Assembly: GCA_907165065.1 (NCBI GenBank)
Contig: OU015534.1
Coordinates: forward strand, 8,625,686-8,689,685
Reading direction: 5' to 3'
DNA length: 64,000 nt
Origin: Caprimulgus europaeus
Taxonomy: Eukaryota; Chordata; Aves; Caprimulgiformes; Caprimulgidae
In this document: positions 1 through 11,100 of the stretch, piece after piece
Layout: every line of letters starts with the position of its first letter
Numbering within the stretch: the first letter of the stretch is position 1
Position numbers and translations under genes: made by a program
The notes under the pieces: generated by a model
The model's input: the letters and a program-made list of their open reading frames with translations, nothing else
The model's database searches: none
What the model was told of the DNA's origin: nothing

Positions 1-3000
1 TTGGTTTGTCATTGTGCCATTTGTTTAGGAGATGATTATACTGATGTGTGCATATCTAGCTATCATTTTTACCAGCTGGGAAAAAATGCAAAATTAAAGG
101 TTTTCTACATTGTTTGCTTTTCCTTAGTATTGGAAAACAGAAGTAAATACAGTGCAACAAAGACTAAGCTAGTTTCATGAGAAGGGGTTAGAAGCTGCTG
201 CTCAGTGTTAGTCCTCTGTAGCTTTCCTGGAGGATGAGAAACATTTATGGGAATTGGGCCCTTGGAGAAAAAGACAAGGAAGCGATCAGTGTGGGAGACT
301 GCAGGACACAAGCTAGAATAACGTTGATCTGGCTGTAAAGATGATGGCAGGGGACTTGTTTCAGTTCTCTGGTCCACCGGAGGCTCCATGTGTAACCTAG
401 GGGACAATATCTGTCCTGTCCTACGTGTGGACTGGAGGCTGAATCATAACTGTTCATGGAGAACAGGCTTTGAGAGGGTCTTGTGGGGGTGACATGGGCA
501 GTGAGAAGTCTTTTCCATGAATATATCACCTAACTCCAGCCCTTTTCTCTGTATTAAGCCAGGTCTTGCAGAGCCTACTGGTTTCTGCTGCAGTATGTCT
601 ATTGCGTTGGAGGACACTCAGCCACCTCCCTGCAGCCAGTGGTGCAAGGTCTCCCTCGGGAACACCCTTCCCTCCAGTCCTCTCTCTGCAGAGGGGTAAA
701 AACAGAGGCTGGGCCTGATCCTCCATTTCCAGTGTCCCTGATGGATCCTCCACTCCCACCCTGAGCCCCCTGGTTTCAGAGGGACTCATCTGACTCTGGG
801 GCTGCATGTACCCTGGTGTGCTGTACTGCCCTGTTGCAGAATTTTTTATTATATTTCTGTTTCTAAAAATGCATCTTTTTAGCTTTTAGGAAGGTGACAT
901 GCCAATAATGTCTTTTTAAAAACCTCTTTTTAAAATCAGAAGCATATTATTTTTAATACAATACATAATGTAGAAGTTTCATGGAGGCTCCTGATGGGTA
1001 GGGCTGCCAATCAGGCAGCTCATGCGCAGGGAGCGGGGAGCTGCGTGGGTTCGGTGGGCCCAGGACTGCACACTCTAGAAACCAAACCGGTGGTTTTTCA
1101 AAGTTCACATGCTGATTGCAAAGAAAAAGCCCATTAAGGAGCAAATCGTTTAAGGCACAGCCTTCCTTCAAGCCCCAGGGAACTCGCTTTCTGTGACAGT
1201 GTGATGGAAGGGTTTCTTATTCATACTTGGCTTTTCCCTACGCAGCAGGCCTCATTGCTACCTGAGATTTACTCTATTGTGAAATTCTCACCAGAAAATA
1301 GCGAGGGTGGGAATACTCACTAGATCTGCCTTTTCTCCTCGCAGGCATAGCAGTGCTTGCTCCTGCCCATCCTGCTCCAGGAGTGCATTTTGGAGTGGAG
1401 GGAGCAGGGGTGACTTGCAGGAGGAAGATGCTGCTGCAATGCTCACAATGCTGCAGCATGACTGAAAACACCACAGGCACTTGGATCCATCCAAGAGTAT
1501 TTCTGCTTCCCCTTTTGCCTTAGTGTGCATAGTCTTCCCCACCACCCAAGGCTATGAAGCTACCAGGACTGTTACTTGCAGTTCCCAAATAAATGAATCT
1601 GCCCCTTTCTTGCTCCTTTCCTGGCACAGCTCATTTCCCTTTGGGTCTTGGAGAAGCTGAGAGTCATCCTTGGTCCATGTTTCTGCAGCCTTTGGTGTAG
1701 ATCTGGGCTCTTTCTGTGGCTGTGGTATCACTCCAAAGCCAAACCATGACCTTTACTAGTTGTGTGATGTGTATGTGTTTCTGTTCCAGAATCTCTTCCT
1801 CTTCTGAGGGTGTGTTTGTGCAGACATGGGCTATCACCCCATGCAGTGCCTCTCTGGGAGCTGAAATGGTGGCTCACTGGTATTCCAGGGCTATGGATGA
1901 GGAGAGGTCTCTTGTGTCACTTTGTCCTCCAGCCACTTGGAGGGCATCACACCGGGACAGGCAGGGATCCTTTCCCCACTGCCACAGCGTGATCCATGAT
2001 CTGGCAGGCTGGTGGATCAGCCCATGCAGCCACAATTGCCTTCTTCCCCCCTGAGCAGGGGAAGAAGCATCCCCTCCATCTACTATGGTAAATTTATGCC
2101 TGGAGTGATTTACTTAATCCATCTGTGATGCCATGGAAGCAGATGTGAGAAGAAACTGCATGCCCTGCTAAGCCTCATAGACTCCTGCTTTTTCCTCCCC
2201 TAACCTGTGAGGTTATGGTGAGATTTTACAGTCAGGTCAATTAGATTTTTTTTTTCCAGTCCCTTTTTCTAAGGACTTACTTTTTTGTCCTCTCCTCTGA
2301 CTTCTCACTTGTGTTTTCATCACTCCAAATGAGGTGGGTAGTGATGGTTCTGCTTTTGGTTTTGGGGGCTTTTTTAAATGAACAGGAACTCCCAGTCAGA
2401 GGGGGAGGCTTTGGGGCATTTTGCACTAGAAACTCTTCTGTTCTGTGAAATATCTTTTATTAAACCAGTTATTCACAAATCAAAGCAAAGTTGCCACCTG
2501 ATTAAAACTTGATAGGATTAATTTCTTTCCAGGCTGAATTAATTTAATGACATAAGCATAAAGATTTGTCTTTCCCTCCTTAGGAATTTCCTCTTTTAAT
2601 TGTACCACTTCAACAAAGGAGGATAACAGCATTTCCCATAAACATCTGGACTTGTAGAATGTTATCAAAGTGATTTTTGGTAGGCAGAATGATAAACAAA
2701 TGCAGAGGAATTTGCATAGATGTAAACTAGAGATTTTTGTTTCAGACTGAATGATTGTGCAGTGGCTACAGTTTTCAGATTTCTATAAACTGCCAGAATT
2801 TTACCCATAGCCTTAAGAGTGTCTTAATTAAATATTCAAAATTACATCATCCCACCTGAATAGCTGGCCAGGCTCAACTTTGCCGTTTAGCAATAAATAC
2901 CTGACTTCCCTGTTAAAGTATATTGGGGCAAATCTCCAAGAACTACTCTGTCTTAGCAAAAGATTATAAATTTTAGGCAGTTTTTTTGTTTGTTTTAATA

Positions 3001-3824
3001 AAAAGGGGGGAAATATGTGCTTGCCCTGGAGTACTTGAAGAACTCATGGCCGTGCTCTGAAATGGGTTGGGTATTTGACAAATGTCTCTCTGAAGTCTTG
3101 GCTGTTGCTAAGTTTTCTCCTGATTCCAGTTAGCACCTCGGGGATGTGTTGCATGGAGAGGAGGTGAACAGTCATTGCAAAACTGCCTGCATTATATGAT
3201 GTTTCCCAGCTGTCATGTACTCCTGTGTCGCATTTTGTTAGCTTAAAGCTAAACACCACTTTCCTTGACTGACACATTGACGTTAGAGTTTCCTTTCCCT
3301 GCTGTAGCTTACTACCAACCTAGGAAGTTATAATATTACCTGTAGTGTCCTGGATCAAGTCTGCCCTTTGAGCCAATATATGAGTAATGTTGATGCAAGG
3401 TGCTGGGTCACAGGATATGGAAACACTTGGATGATTGTATTCAAAAAGTTTAGTGGCTGTTTCTTCCCTTTTCTTTTTAAAAAATCTCTTTGCAGCCTGG
3501 CACGGCACACACGTACTTAATAATCCAGGCTTGTCTCTATGTAAATAATTAATCAGAAAGGGAAAATAATATAAATCCTAGCTATCATATTGCTATTAAA
3601 ATTGCAGAAGCATTAGTGCATCCAATAAGTATTGTTTCTGTAATTAGATAACCTTTCTGGGCTGTATCAGCACTTAGAGTAGGGAACATATGACCATCTG
3701 CTTGGAGGCACCCATGGCAGGAAGAAGGAAGCTTTGTTCCATTTGAAGGCGTGGATTTCCTTGCAGAGGGAAGGTATTAGCCTAGCACAGGAGTGGAGAT
3801 AATTTATCCCTCTCTTACCCAGTC
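1..3824. other. Unique non-coding DNA, no gene seen
   Basis: I see no gene, known repeat or RNA gene here. Short open frames occur on both strands, the longest about 110 codons. None has a recognisable domain, a conserved-looking composition or a start and splice context that would support it. Positions 2450-3000 and 3540-3660 are AT-rich and free of simple repeats, as enhancers often are, but conservation cannot be judged from one sequence. Confidence 0.6.
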
Positions 3825-3840
3825 CTTTGCTTAAGCAAAG
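3825..3840. repeat. Perfect 16-bp palindrome
   Basis: The 16 bases CTTTGCTTAAGCAAAG equal their own reverse complement. The symmetry stops at both ends (C at 3824, T at 3841). It could be a dimeric transcription-factor site or chance. No neighbouring gene helps to decide. Confidence 0.85.
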
Positions 3841-6116
3841 TCATTTCTCTGAGAGCCGCCCTAATGTGCAGCAGAGTGATCTGCCTTAGCTGATCCAAGG
3901 TCAGGATCACCAGGACCCAAGTCAGCCTCAGCTGCACATCTCCGTGCTTCATTCCAGGTGGTTAATATCCCGGCTTTGCCGTGCTCTCCACGTGCTGGCA
4001 GGTGGGCAGAGACCCAGAGCTGGGCAGGTATCTGTACCTCCAGTGTGGTTTTCCATTGCTGCACACATAAAAAGCTGTTTTCAGCTCCAAGGAGGTATCC
4101 TCTGGACCTGTTCTTGACTTGGAATACTAATTTCCACAGACCATACAGTGGGGATGGATAGTTAAGCCGAATAACTGGGGACCTGCCAAGTCTTTTCCCC
4201 AGATTTCTAGTTTTTTTCCCTTGACTGCAGAGCTTTCAGTCTGCAGGGAAATGAGTAGCTAAGGGAGTACACTGCAATCACTAGGTTCTTGCCTGTGACT
4301 TAAACCCACAGTTTGTTGGGAAAAGATGGGCAAATATTCACTATTGCCCCAGCTGTGTTGCCTGCATCACTTCTTTCAGACTGCAGCATGTCTATTAGCA
4401 GCATCTTAACATTGAAAGGATGTAAATTCATAGCCATGATTTATTTTTTTGCAGAAATGTTACATTCTTTTTGCTGAAATGCTGATAAAATCCCATCAAC
4501 ACACTGTTGAATTTCTGCAAGAATGGCATTCTCAGTAATACCAAATAATTCAGGCTTTCTCTCACAGTTTGAAGTCTTAGTACTCATGGCAGACAACCAG
4601 GTTTTCCTATCTGAGTACAATAATATTAAGAAAATATGCAGAGAATTCATCCTATTGAAAGAGATGTGTGAGATTTTTTACAACGTGTTTGCTAGGCAAC
4701 TTGGGCTCTTCCTGCAGGGACATACATGGGCTGTACCTGGCTTTCTCCTCCGGAGAGACCTGGGTTTGATTCTGTCTTACTCTAGATTACATATGGAAAG
4801 GAATCTGACTCTGTCACCACTCTCATTACTGCCTATTTTTTTCCATATGGCAAAGCTAACATATGGTTAGTGGAAATTAGGGTATTTCTATTGCCCAGGT
4901 CCAGGACTGAATTAGAACGGATGGTGTCCAAGACAGAGACATATGGACAGATGCTTTAGGAGCATCTTATTTAGCATTCATTGGATTTATACAGAGTAAT
5001 AGTAAATTCTACTAACTTGTAGTCTCAAAAGTGCAAAGCTTCTCCACACGTTAATTTAAGCTCAATTTTTCAGGAAAGCCTAAACAGATTAGGTATTAAT
5101 TCTATTACATTTTAATGGGAACCGGACACTTTTCTTTATTAGGTTCTTTTGAAAATCTATCACTAAAAAAATGATCAGTGGAATAATTGAAATTGGACCA
5201 TATCTTAGTTGCAAACAATTAGTTGAGGTTTGGGGCTTTTTTTTTAAAGTGTCTAAATCACTCTTAAATGATTTGAGAAAAGCCTCTGTGTGTGCTGGCA
5301 TGGTGGGTGAGTTTCACAGCCTCTCTTCTCATTCAGACATAAGTGCTAGAGAGAATTAAAAACCCAAATAAACTAAAACCCACCAGAAAATATTATTTCC
5401 CTTTTGTTTTCCTTGGGGACAATAATTGCAAAATTCTGGTTTTGTTAGAAATTCTCAAACCAGCCAAACAACCCCATTGCTGATGCAGGGGATGGTCTGT
5501 ATTTCCTCTCTCCCTTCACTACTGTGTGAAAGTCTGAGGGCTGGAGGGCTGCTGGGCAGATCTCTTTTGTCCATATCCAGCTCTTTTAAAGGTTTCTAAG
5601 CTGGCCAGGTCTGGTGCTTTTTTTTTCACCTGCTGACCTTTCTTTTGCAAACATCCATGTGTGCATACATTTTTGATGTTACAAATGAAGACTGAAGAAA
5701 AGTATTTCTTCTTCTGTAGGCAAATAAGCAAAGGAGAAAAAAAAATCTGCCTCTAGTAACAATTCCAGAGTTTATTTTTCTTTGAAGCATCTGATGGATG
5801 AAGCTGGTCAATCATCCAGAAGCTAGTTAAAGTTGTTGTACAGGATGAGGACTCCAAATAAAAAAATAAATGATCCTCCAGCTGCTTCTGAGTCCTCCAG
5901 TATGTCCTATCACAAGGATGCTCCTTGTACAAATGTTTCTATGGGCAACACATGCTGCTCTGATAGCTACTCCACTCTGCCTTGCCAGCTCAGTGCTTCT
6001 GCCAGTCAGGTTAATGCTGAGTTATGGAAGATCTCCTTTCCTATAGGGGCAGTGATAGCCTGTCCCACTGGTGTGCATATTTTTTACTTGTAAAACACTA
6101 CACTCTGTCATGTTAG
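3841..6116. other. Unique non-coding DNA, no gene seen
   Basis: No gene or recognisable transposon is visible. The 115-codon plus-strand open frame at 4523-4870 has no domain I can name and is treated as a chance frame. Confidence 0.6.
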
Positions 6117-6410
6117 TGTGCTGATTTTGGCTGGGACAGAGTTAACTCTCTTCTTAGTAGCTAGAATAGCTCTGTGTTTTGGTTTCAGCATGGGATTTGG
6201 TATGAGAAGAATGTTGATATTATACTGATGTCAGTGGTTGTTGCTGGGTGAAAAAAAACTCAAGGACTTCCTAACTCCCCATGTTCTGCTAGTCTGCAGG
6301 CACAGAAGAAACTGGCAGGGGGAAAGGGGGTCATAGTACATCAGCAGAACCAGACTGGCATTTGGATATGCCAATGGATTAGTCCATATAACACAGTGTC
6401 ATGTTCGCAA

Positions 6411-6416
6411 TATAAA
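6411..6416 (+). promoter_or_regulatory. TATA box of the solo LTR
   Basis: TATAAA sits about 295 bp into the LTR and 36 bp downstream of a CCAAT box at 6371-6375, the arrangement of an LTR U3 promoter. Whether it is still active cannot be told from the sequence. Confidence 0.6.
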
Positions 6417-6594
6417 GGAGAGCTGGCAGAGAAGAGGGGCTCTCGCTCATCTGGGATTGTAGTTTCAGTTTTGGGGCTCCTTTTTGCTCCTCTGGGATTA
6501 ACTATCGATGGGTAGTGAGCAATTGTACTATGCATCGTTCATAGATATATATTATAATTATCATTATCATTATTAAGTTTATTTTAGTCCAATT

Positions 6595-6600
6595 ATTAAA
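6595..6600 (+). terminator. LTR polyadenylation signal
   Basis: ATTAAA stands in an AT-rich stretch about 180 bp after the LTR TATA box and before a C/T-rich U5. This is the expected place for the R-region polyadenylation signal of this LTR family. Confidence 0.5.
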
Positions 6601-6734
6601 TTGCTATCTCAACCTACAAGTCACCTTACCTTTACACCCTCAATTCTCTGCCCTATTCCCTGAATGTGGGGAGAAGGGGGGGATGAGTGAGTGGCTGTGT
6701 GGTGTTTGGCTGTCAGCCAAGTTGAACTACTACA

Positions 6735-8125
6735 ATGAGGTACAGATACACATGGATTGGAAAGGCATACATGCTGGATGTGAACCATTGAATAATAATT
6801 TAGTCATTTGTTCACATATGCTGATGAACTGATTTTCAACATGGCTAGCCATGGTTTTGGATTTGCTGTTAGTAAATATTTCCTCTATATTGATGCCTAA
6901 AATAAAATTAATACTAATATTGGTTGGAGGTGATAGCAATTGAATTACTCCTGTTACAAGAAGAAATGGACTATGGTGTGTAAAGTGTTGAAGTTAAAAC
7001 AGAGTAGTGTGTGTTAATTTTATATTGCTACCAATTTTTGAATTGTAATACGCTTTTCCAAATTGCTGCTTTCAATGACTCCTGATTCCAAACCTGAAAA
7101 TCTTCATTTATTTATCTCTTGATCTTGTGTCTATTGATTTTTGCCTTCTGAGGTTGTGATTCTATACTTTTTCTTATTTTTCCCACTCCTATTCCAAGAA
7201 TGAATGCTTTTTAGCTGATTATAAGAAGCGAATTATAGAATATATATTTTTTAAAAAATAAAAATGTATAGTTTATATATCACAGGAGTAAAGTGGGCTA
7301 TAAGCAAAAAATATGTAGGAAATAAGGTGTTAGTTTGCCACACCTGTGACCCCTTAGCAGCATGTGTTGCTGATTTTCATTTTGCTCTGCCAATTTACTC
7401 AATGACAAAAGCCTACCTGAAGGCTGTGTCCCTCAAGTAGGGAAGAAGCAGGAAAAAGGCTTTAGCTGGTGTGTAGGAGATAAAGTTGCAGTTGAAATGC
7501 AATGTCATCTATATGGACTTTCTTACTGTTAAGTTGTGCAGCTTGTTAAGAGGAAAATGTGACTATTTGTTGACTAGAAGCTGCTAACACGGGACCTCAC
7601 CCTGTAACCACAGACATCTCTGGAAACCCCTCTGCCAGCGAGGATCTCTGACCCCAGTGGTTTGATATGGACCCTGGGGCTTCTGCAAAGTCTTCTGGTT
7701 GCAGAAATGGTGTTTTAACTGTGCTTGTCTCTGCAGGTATGTGTGTGGGGGGGTTTATCACTAGTGACCTTGTGGAATGGTGGTGTAGGACTCTTACTAA
7801 GTAATGGTCACATCTGATTCCTAAAGTAATCCCTTTCCACAGTAATAAGGATTGCCCTCCACCATGTGTGGTGGAAGAAGACCTTGGCTACAAATATCCT
7901 GATTTTTCTATGCAAAGGTGCCCTGTAGCTCCTTTGGGCAAGGGTACCTAGGAAAGGTTTTACAGAGAGCAGCTCTGGCATGAAGTTTCTGGTGTTGGAG
8001 TTGGGAGGAACAGCTAAGCCTAAGGGAAATAATTTTGGGAAGTCTTACTGTATTTGGGAGCACTGTGAAATACCTGATGCACAGAGTAACACTGGGCAAT
8101 CCTGTGCTGAAGTTCTGGTTGATTC
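6735..8125. other. Unique non-coding DNA, no gene seen
   Basis: AT-rich sequence follows the LTR. It contains no open frame worth keeping and no recognisable repeat. Confidence 0.55.
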
Positions 8126-8170
8126 TTATGTATATATATGTATGTATATATATATTTATGTATCTATATG
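8126..8170. repeat. TA/TATG microsatellite
   Basis: An imperfect run of TATA and TATG units. Open frames reading through it give low-complexity Tyr/Ile-rich peptides and are not genes. Confidence 0.85.
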
Positions 8171-11100
8171 ACAATCTGCTTATGTAAATTTATGTGTTGG
8201 AGATAGCTGGTGGTTTAAATTTGGGGTAAGCAGCTGCCTCTGGAGATGGAGTAAGAACAAGACACTTCATGAAGAATGCCCTGTCCCTGGGTATATCCCC
8301 AGGGATTTACCTGTTGGGTCTCCATCTGCTTTTACTCAGAGGGGGCTTTCTGAAGTGAGCCGGGAGATATCTCTGGGTGTACAGACTGGTGTTAATGCCA
8401 CAGGGTATGTTGGCAGGTAAAACTCACTTGGGGTGTTACTTGTGTTTGAAAGTGGGAGTGTGTGCAGGTGTGTCCATGCTCAGAGGGTTCATGTGTAGTG
8501 CTAATTGCTTTGTACCTGTTAAGTGTGGCTATGTGGGATGGGATCAGAGATATCTACATCACCTGTAGAGTTCACATGTATAACTCAATGACCTGCTGGG
8601 CAGCAAAACCAAGCTGAGCATCATGGCAGATGGATGGGTGTCTGGTGTCACTGCCAGACAGTGGTTCTGACCACAAGCCCCTTCACTCCCATGCAGCAGT
8701 ATGGACTCAACCAGAGCACGATGTATGTTGGTGCATGGCAGACTGCATCAGATCAATGTGTATCTACTCTGTTCAGTGCAAGTGTATTGGTGCACGTGCT
8801 ACAGCAGCACTGAGGTGTAAGTGGGAGTGAGGATCTTGCTGGTGAACAAATCTGCAGATTCCTAACTCAAATTCCCTGATAAGTCTATTAGCCTTGAACC
8901 TCTTTCTCTCTCATTCCTCCCCTTTTCCATTGTACAATGCAGGCAGTCTTTCATCATGGCACTGAGAATTATTTTCTTGTTTTAAGTCTCAGCTTGAAAA
9001 TGTCAAAGTTCAGATTTTGGAGAGAGAAGTCTGGGTGCTAAAAGCAAGAATGTTCTTTTTAATTAGAGTTATGCCCTCAAGCAGGGAGAAACCATTATGT
9101 TTTTATTCTTCCTCTTTACTTGTCCCAAAACCTTTTACATGATCAGACTAAAAGGTAAGTGCAAATGAGTAAGCAGCTAAAAGAGTAAAACAGATCCATA
9201 AAAACAACACAGAGAACTGCAAGTCTTGCTATTTTATTTTTATGAAATAATTGACATTTTAGACTAAGCTGCTGTTTCTAGAGACCAGATATTTGAAAAG
9301 ACCATTTCCCTAGCAGAACACTGTGCTTTGGGCTGGGGGTGTGAAGCTGAGCACTGTTTGTATGACATCTTTTTTAGTATTTTCAGTAACTTGATATGAT
9401 AAGTGACATGATGCTTCAGTCAAGGAGGCTGAAGGAGATGTAGCTCTCTGTTACCAAGGCCTATACAGCTGTGTGTGCACCAGTAGGTGTAATGCCCCTG
9501 TGGGTGTTCAGGGCTTCTCCCCCTCGTGGCACAATCAGCAAGGAATCACTTATTGCTGAGTGGGCATTAAAACTTAATGATCATAATGAATTTTGGGAAT
9601 GAAAGGAGTTAGATTACTAGTATAAGTTATTGGAATACAAAAAATGAAACATTTGTGAGGGGAAGGAATAGGTATTAGAAAAACCCACAAACAAACAAGC
9701 CCAAACAACCAATAAAGTTTTTTTCTAAAACATTAGCAGAGTGATTTTTTTTTCTTTTTTTTTCTTCTGGTGCATGCTGTGGCACCCATACTGATGATAG
9801 ACTCCTTCTGGTGAATGGATGATAAATGTATTTGCATTTACAGATTTTGCCATGGGTCTGAATCCCTTTTGCCACTGGAGATACACATGACTGACCTGGG
9901 GATGCCAGGACTACGTGGTATGTGAAGCTTCCCAGCTGTAGCTGAGGGTTGCAAATGCCACACATCATTTATGTGAACCTGTGTACCAAAGCCCAATTTA
10001 TGGCTTCTGAAGCTGAGCAGTTTCTTCCCACATTGTCGGCTCTCCGCCTGAGCACTGTGAGCCCAACTCTGGGGAAGTACCAGTCTGAGAAAGCTAACTG
10101 AGCTTTCCCCTATATTTATCAACTCTAACTATTCACACAGCCTCTGTGTAAGCTGTTTGCCCCCATACGTGCCCCTACACGTGCAAGGGATAGTCCCCTA
10201 ACGTGTGCACTTGCAGATACATTCCTGCATAAATTATATTTCTGTATTGCATGAAAGATCAGCCAATGTGTGAAACTCTGTCAGGCAGGAAACTTTGAGA
10301 TAACAGAGAGAGGAAAAAAAAAATCACTTTTTCTGGCTTATGTTTTTCCTGATAAATATTCTTGCTGTGAGTGTTATAAAAGAGGATGTTATTTGATGCA
10401 AGATGCAAAAATAGGAAGGTGTTATCTTGGAGAGGAAGGCACTTTGTATTTACCCTGTTCCCTCTTTGCCATGAAGTCATTCTCTGTCTGTGGGAGTGGG
10501 GGGAAAGGCCTCATTTTCAAAGATATCTGTGGATTTATTTTCTTTTTAAAGACAGGTTTTAATGTGGGGCAGTGCATGGCTCCATGTTGGGCTGCCTTGT
10601 GGGGCTCGTAACCCTCAGGCTGGGTGTGGTGCTTACTGTTAAATTATTCTGCAAATCCTGAAATAGAGGAGGTGGTGAAATCTGCAGCTGTGTGTTTATT
10701 TTTAGTGCACTGAGCAGTGAGAATTCAAATCCAGGGTTAGATACTCTTGAATACGGTTCAAATGCATGGCAGAGTCAGTTGACCTGAAAGCCAAGTGCTG
10801 TCTGTGCGGGCAGCCTGTACGCTGTGACAGCTGGGCGCAGGAGGAGCTGCATGGCTGGCCCATGGCACGATGGAGATCCAGCTGGGACAGATGCCTCTGG
10901 GCAGCTCTGTTGTGTGCAGTGTAATGCAAACTGGGGGGATTCTTGCTGGAATACCTATTTGCAGAGGCAAACTGACTGGAGGTTCCCAGCACAGTCTAGC
11001 CATAAAGCAAATACCAGTTTTGGGAATATCTTCTCAGCATTAAGGAGACCTGCACATAGCTCCTGATGAATGATGGCTGCGTTCACACTGACCTCCTCCT

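Larger units (their letters stand above)
6117..6734 (+). mobile_element. Solo LTR, avian ERV-L type endogenous retrovirus
   Basis: This is an LTR of about 618 bp standing alone, with no internal retroviral sequence on either side. It begins with TGTGCTGATTTTGGCTGGG, close to the avian ERV-L LTR start I recall (TGTCCTGGTTTTGGCTG), and ends in ACTACTACA, giving TG...CA ends. A CCAAT box lies at 6371-6375, a TATA box (TATAAA) at 6411-6416 and an ATTAAA polyadenylation signal at 6595-6600, in the order U3, R, U5. The five flanking bases (GTTAG left, ATGAG right) match at only three positions, so a target duplication is doubtful or eroded. The upstream half matches the copy at 31842. Solo LTRs arise by recombination between the two LTRs of a provirus. 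The subfamily name is not certain. Confidence 0.85.

Noticed and set aside
4720-4800. tRNA-like B-box (GGGTTTGATTCTG)
   Set aside because: No matching A box, cloverleaf or T-run terminator could be found around it.
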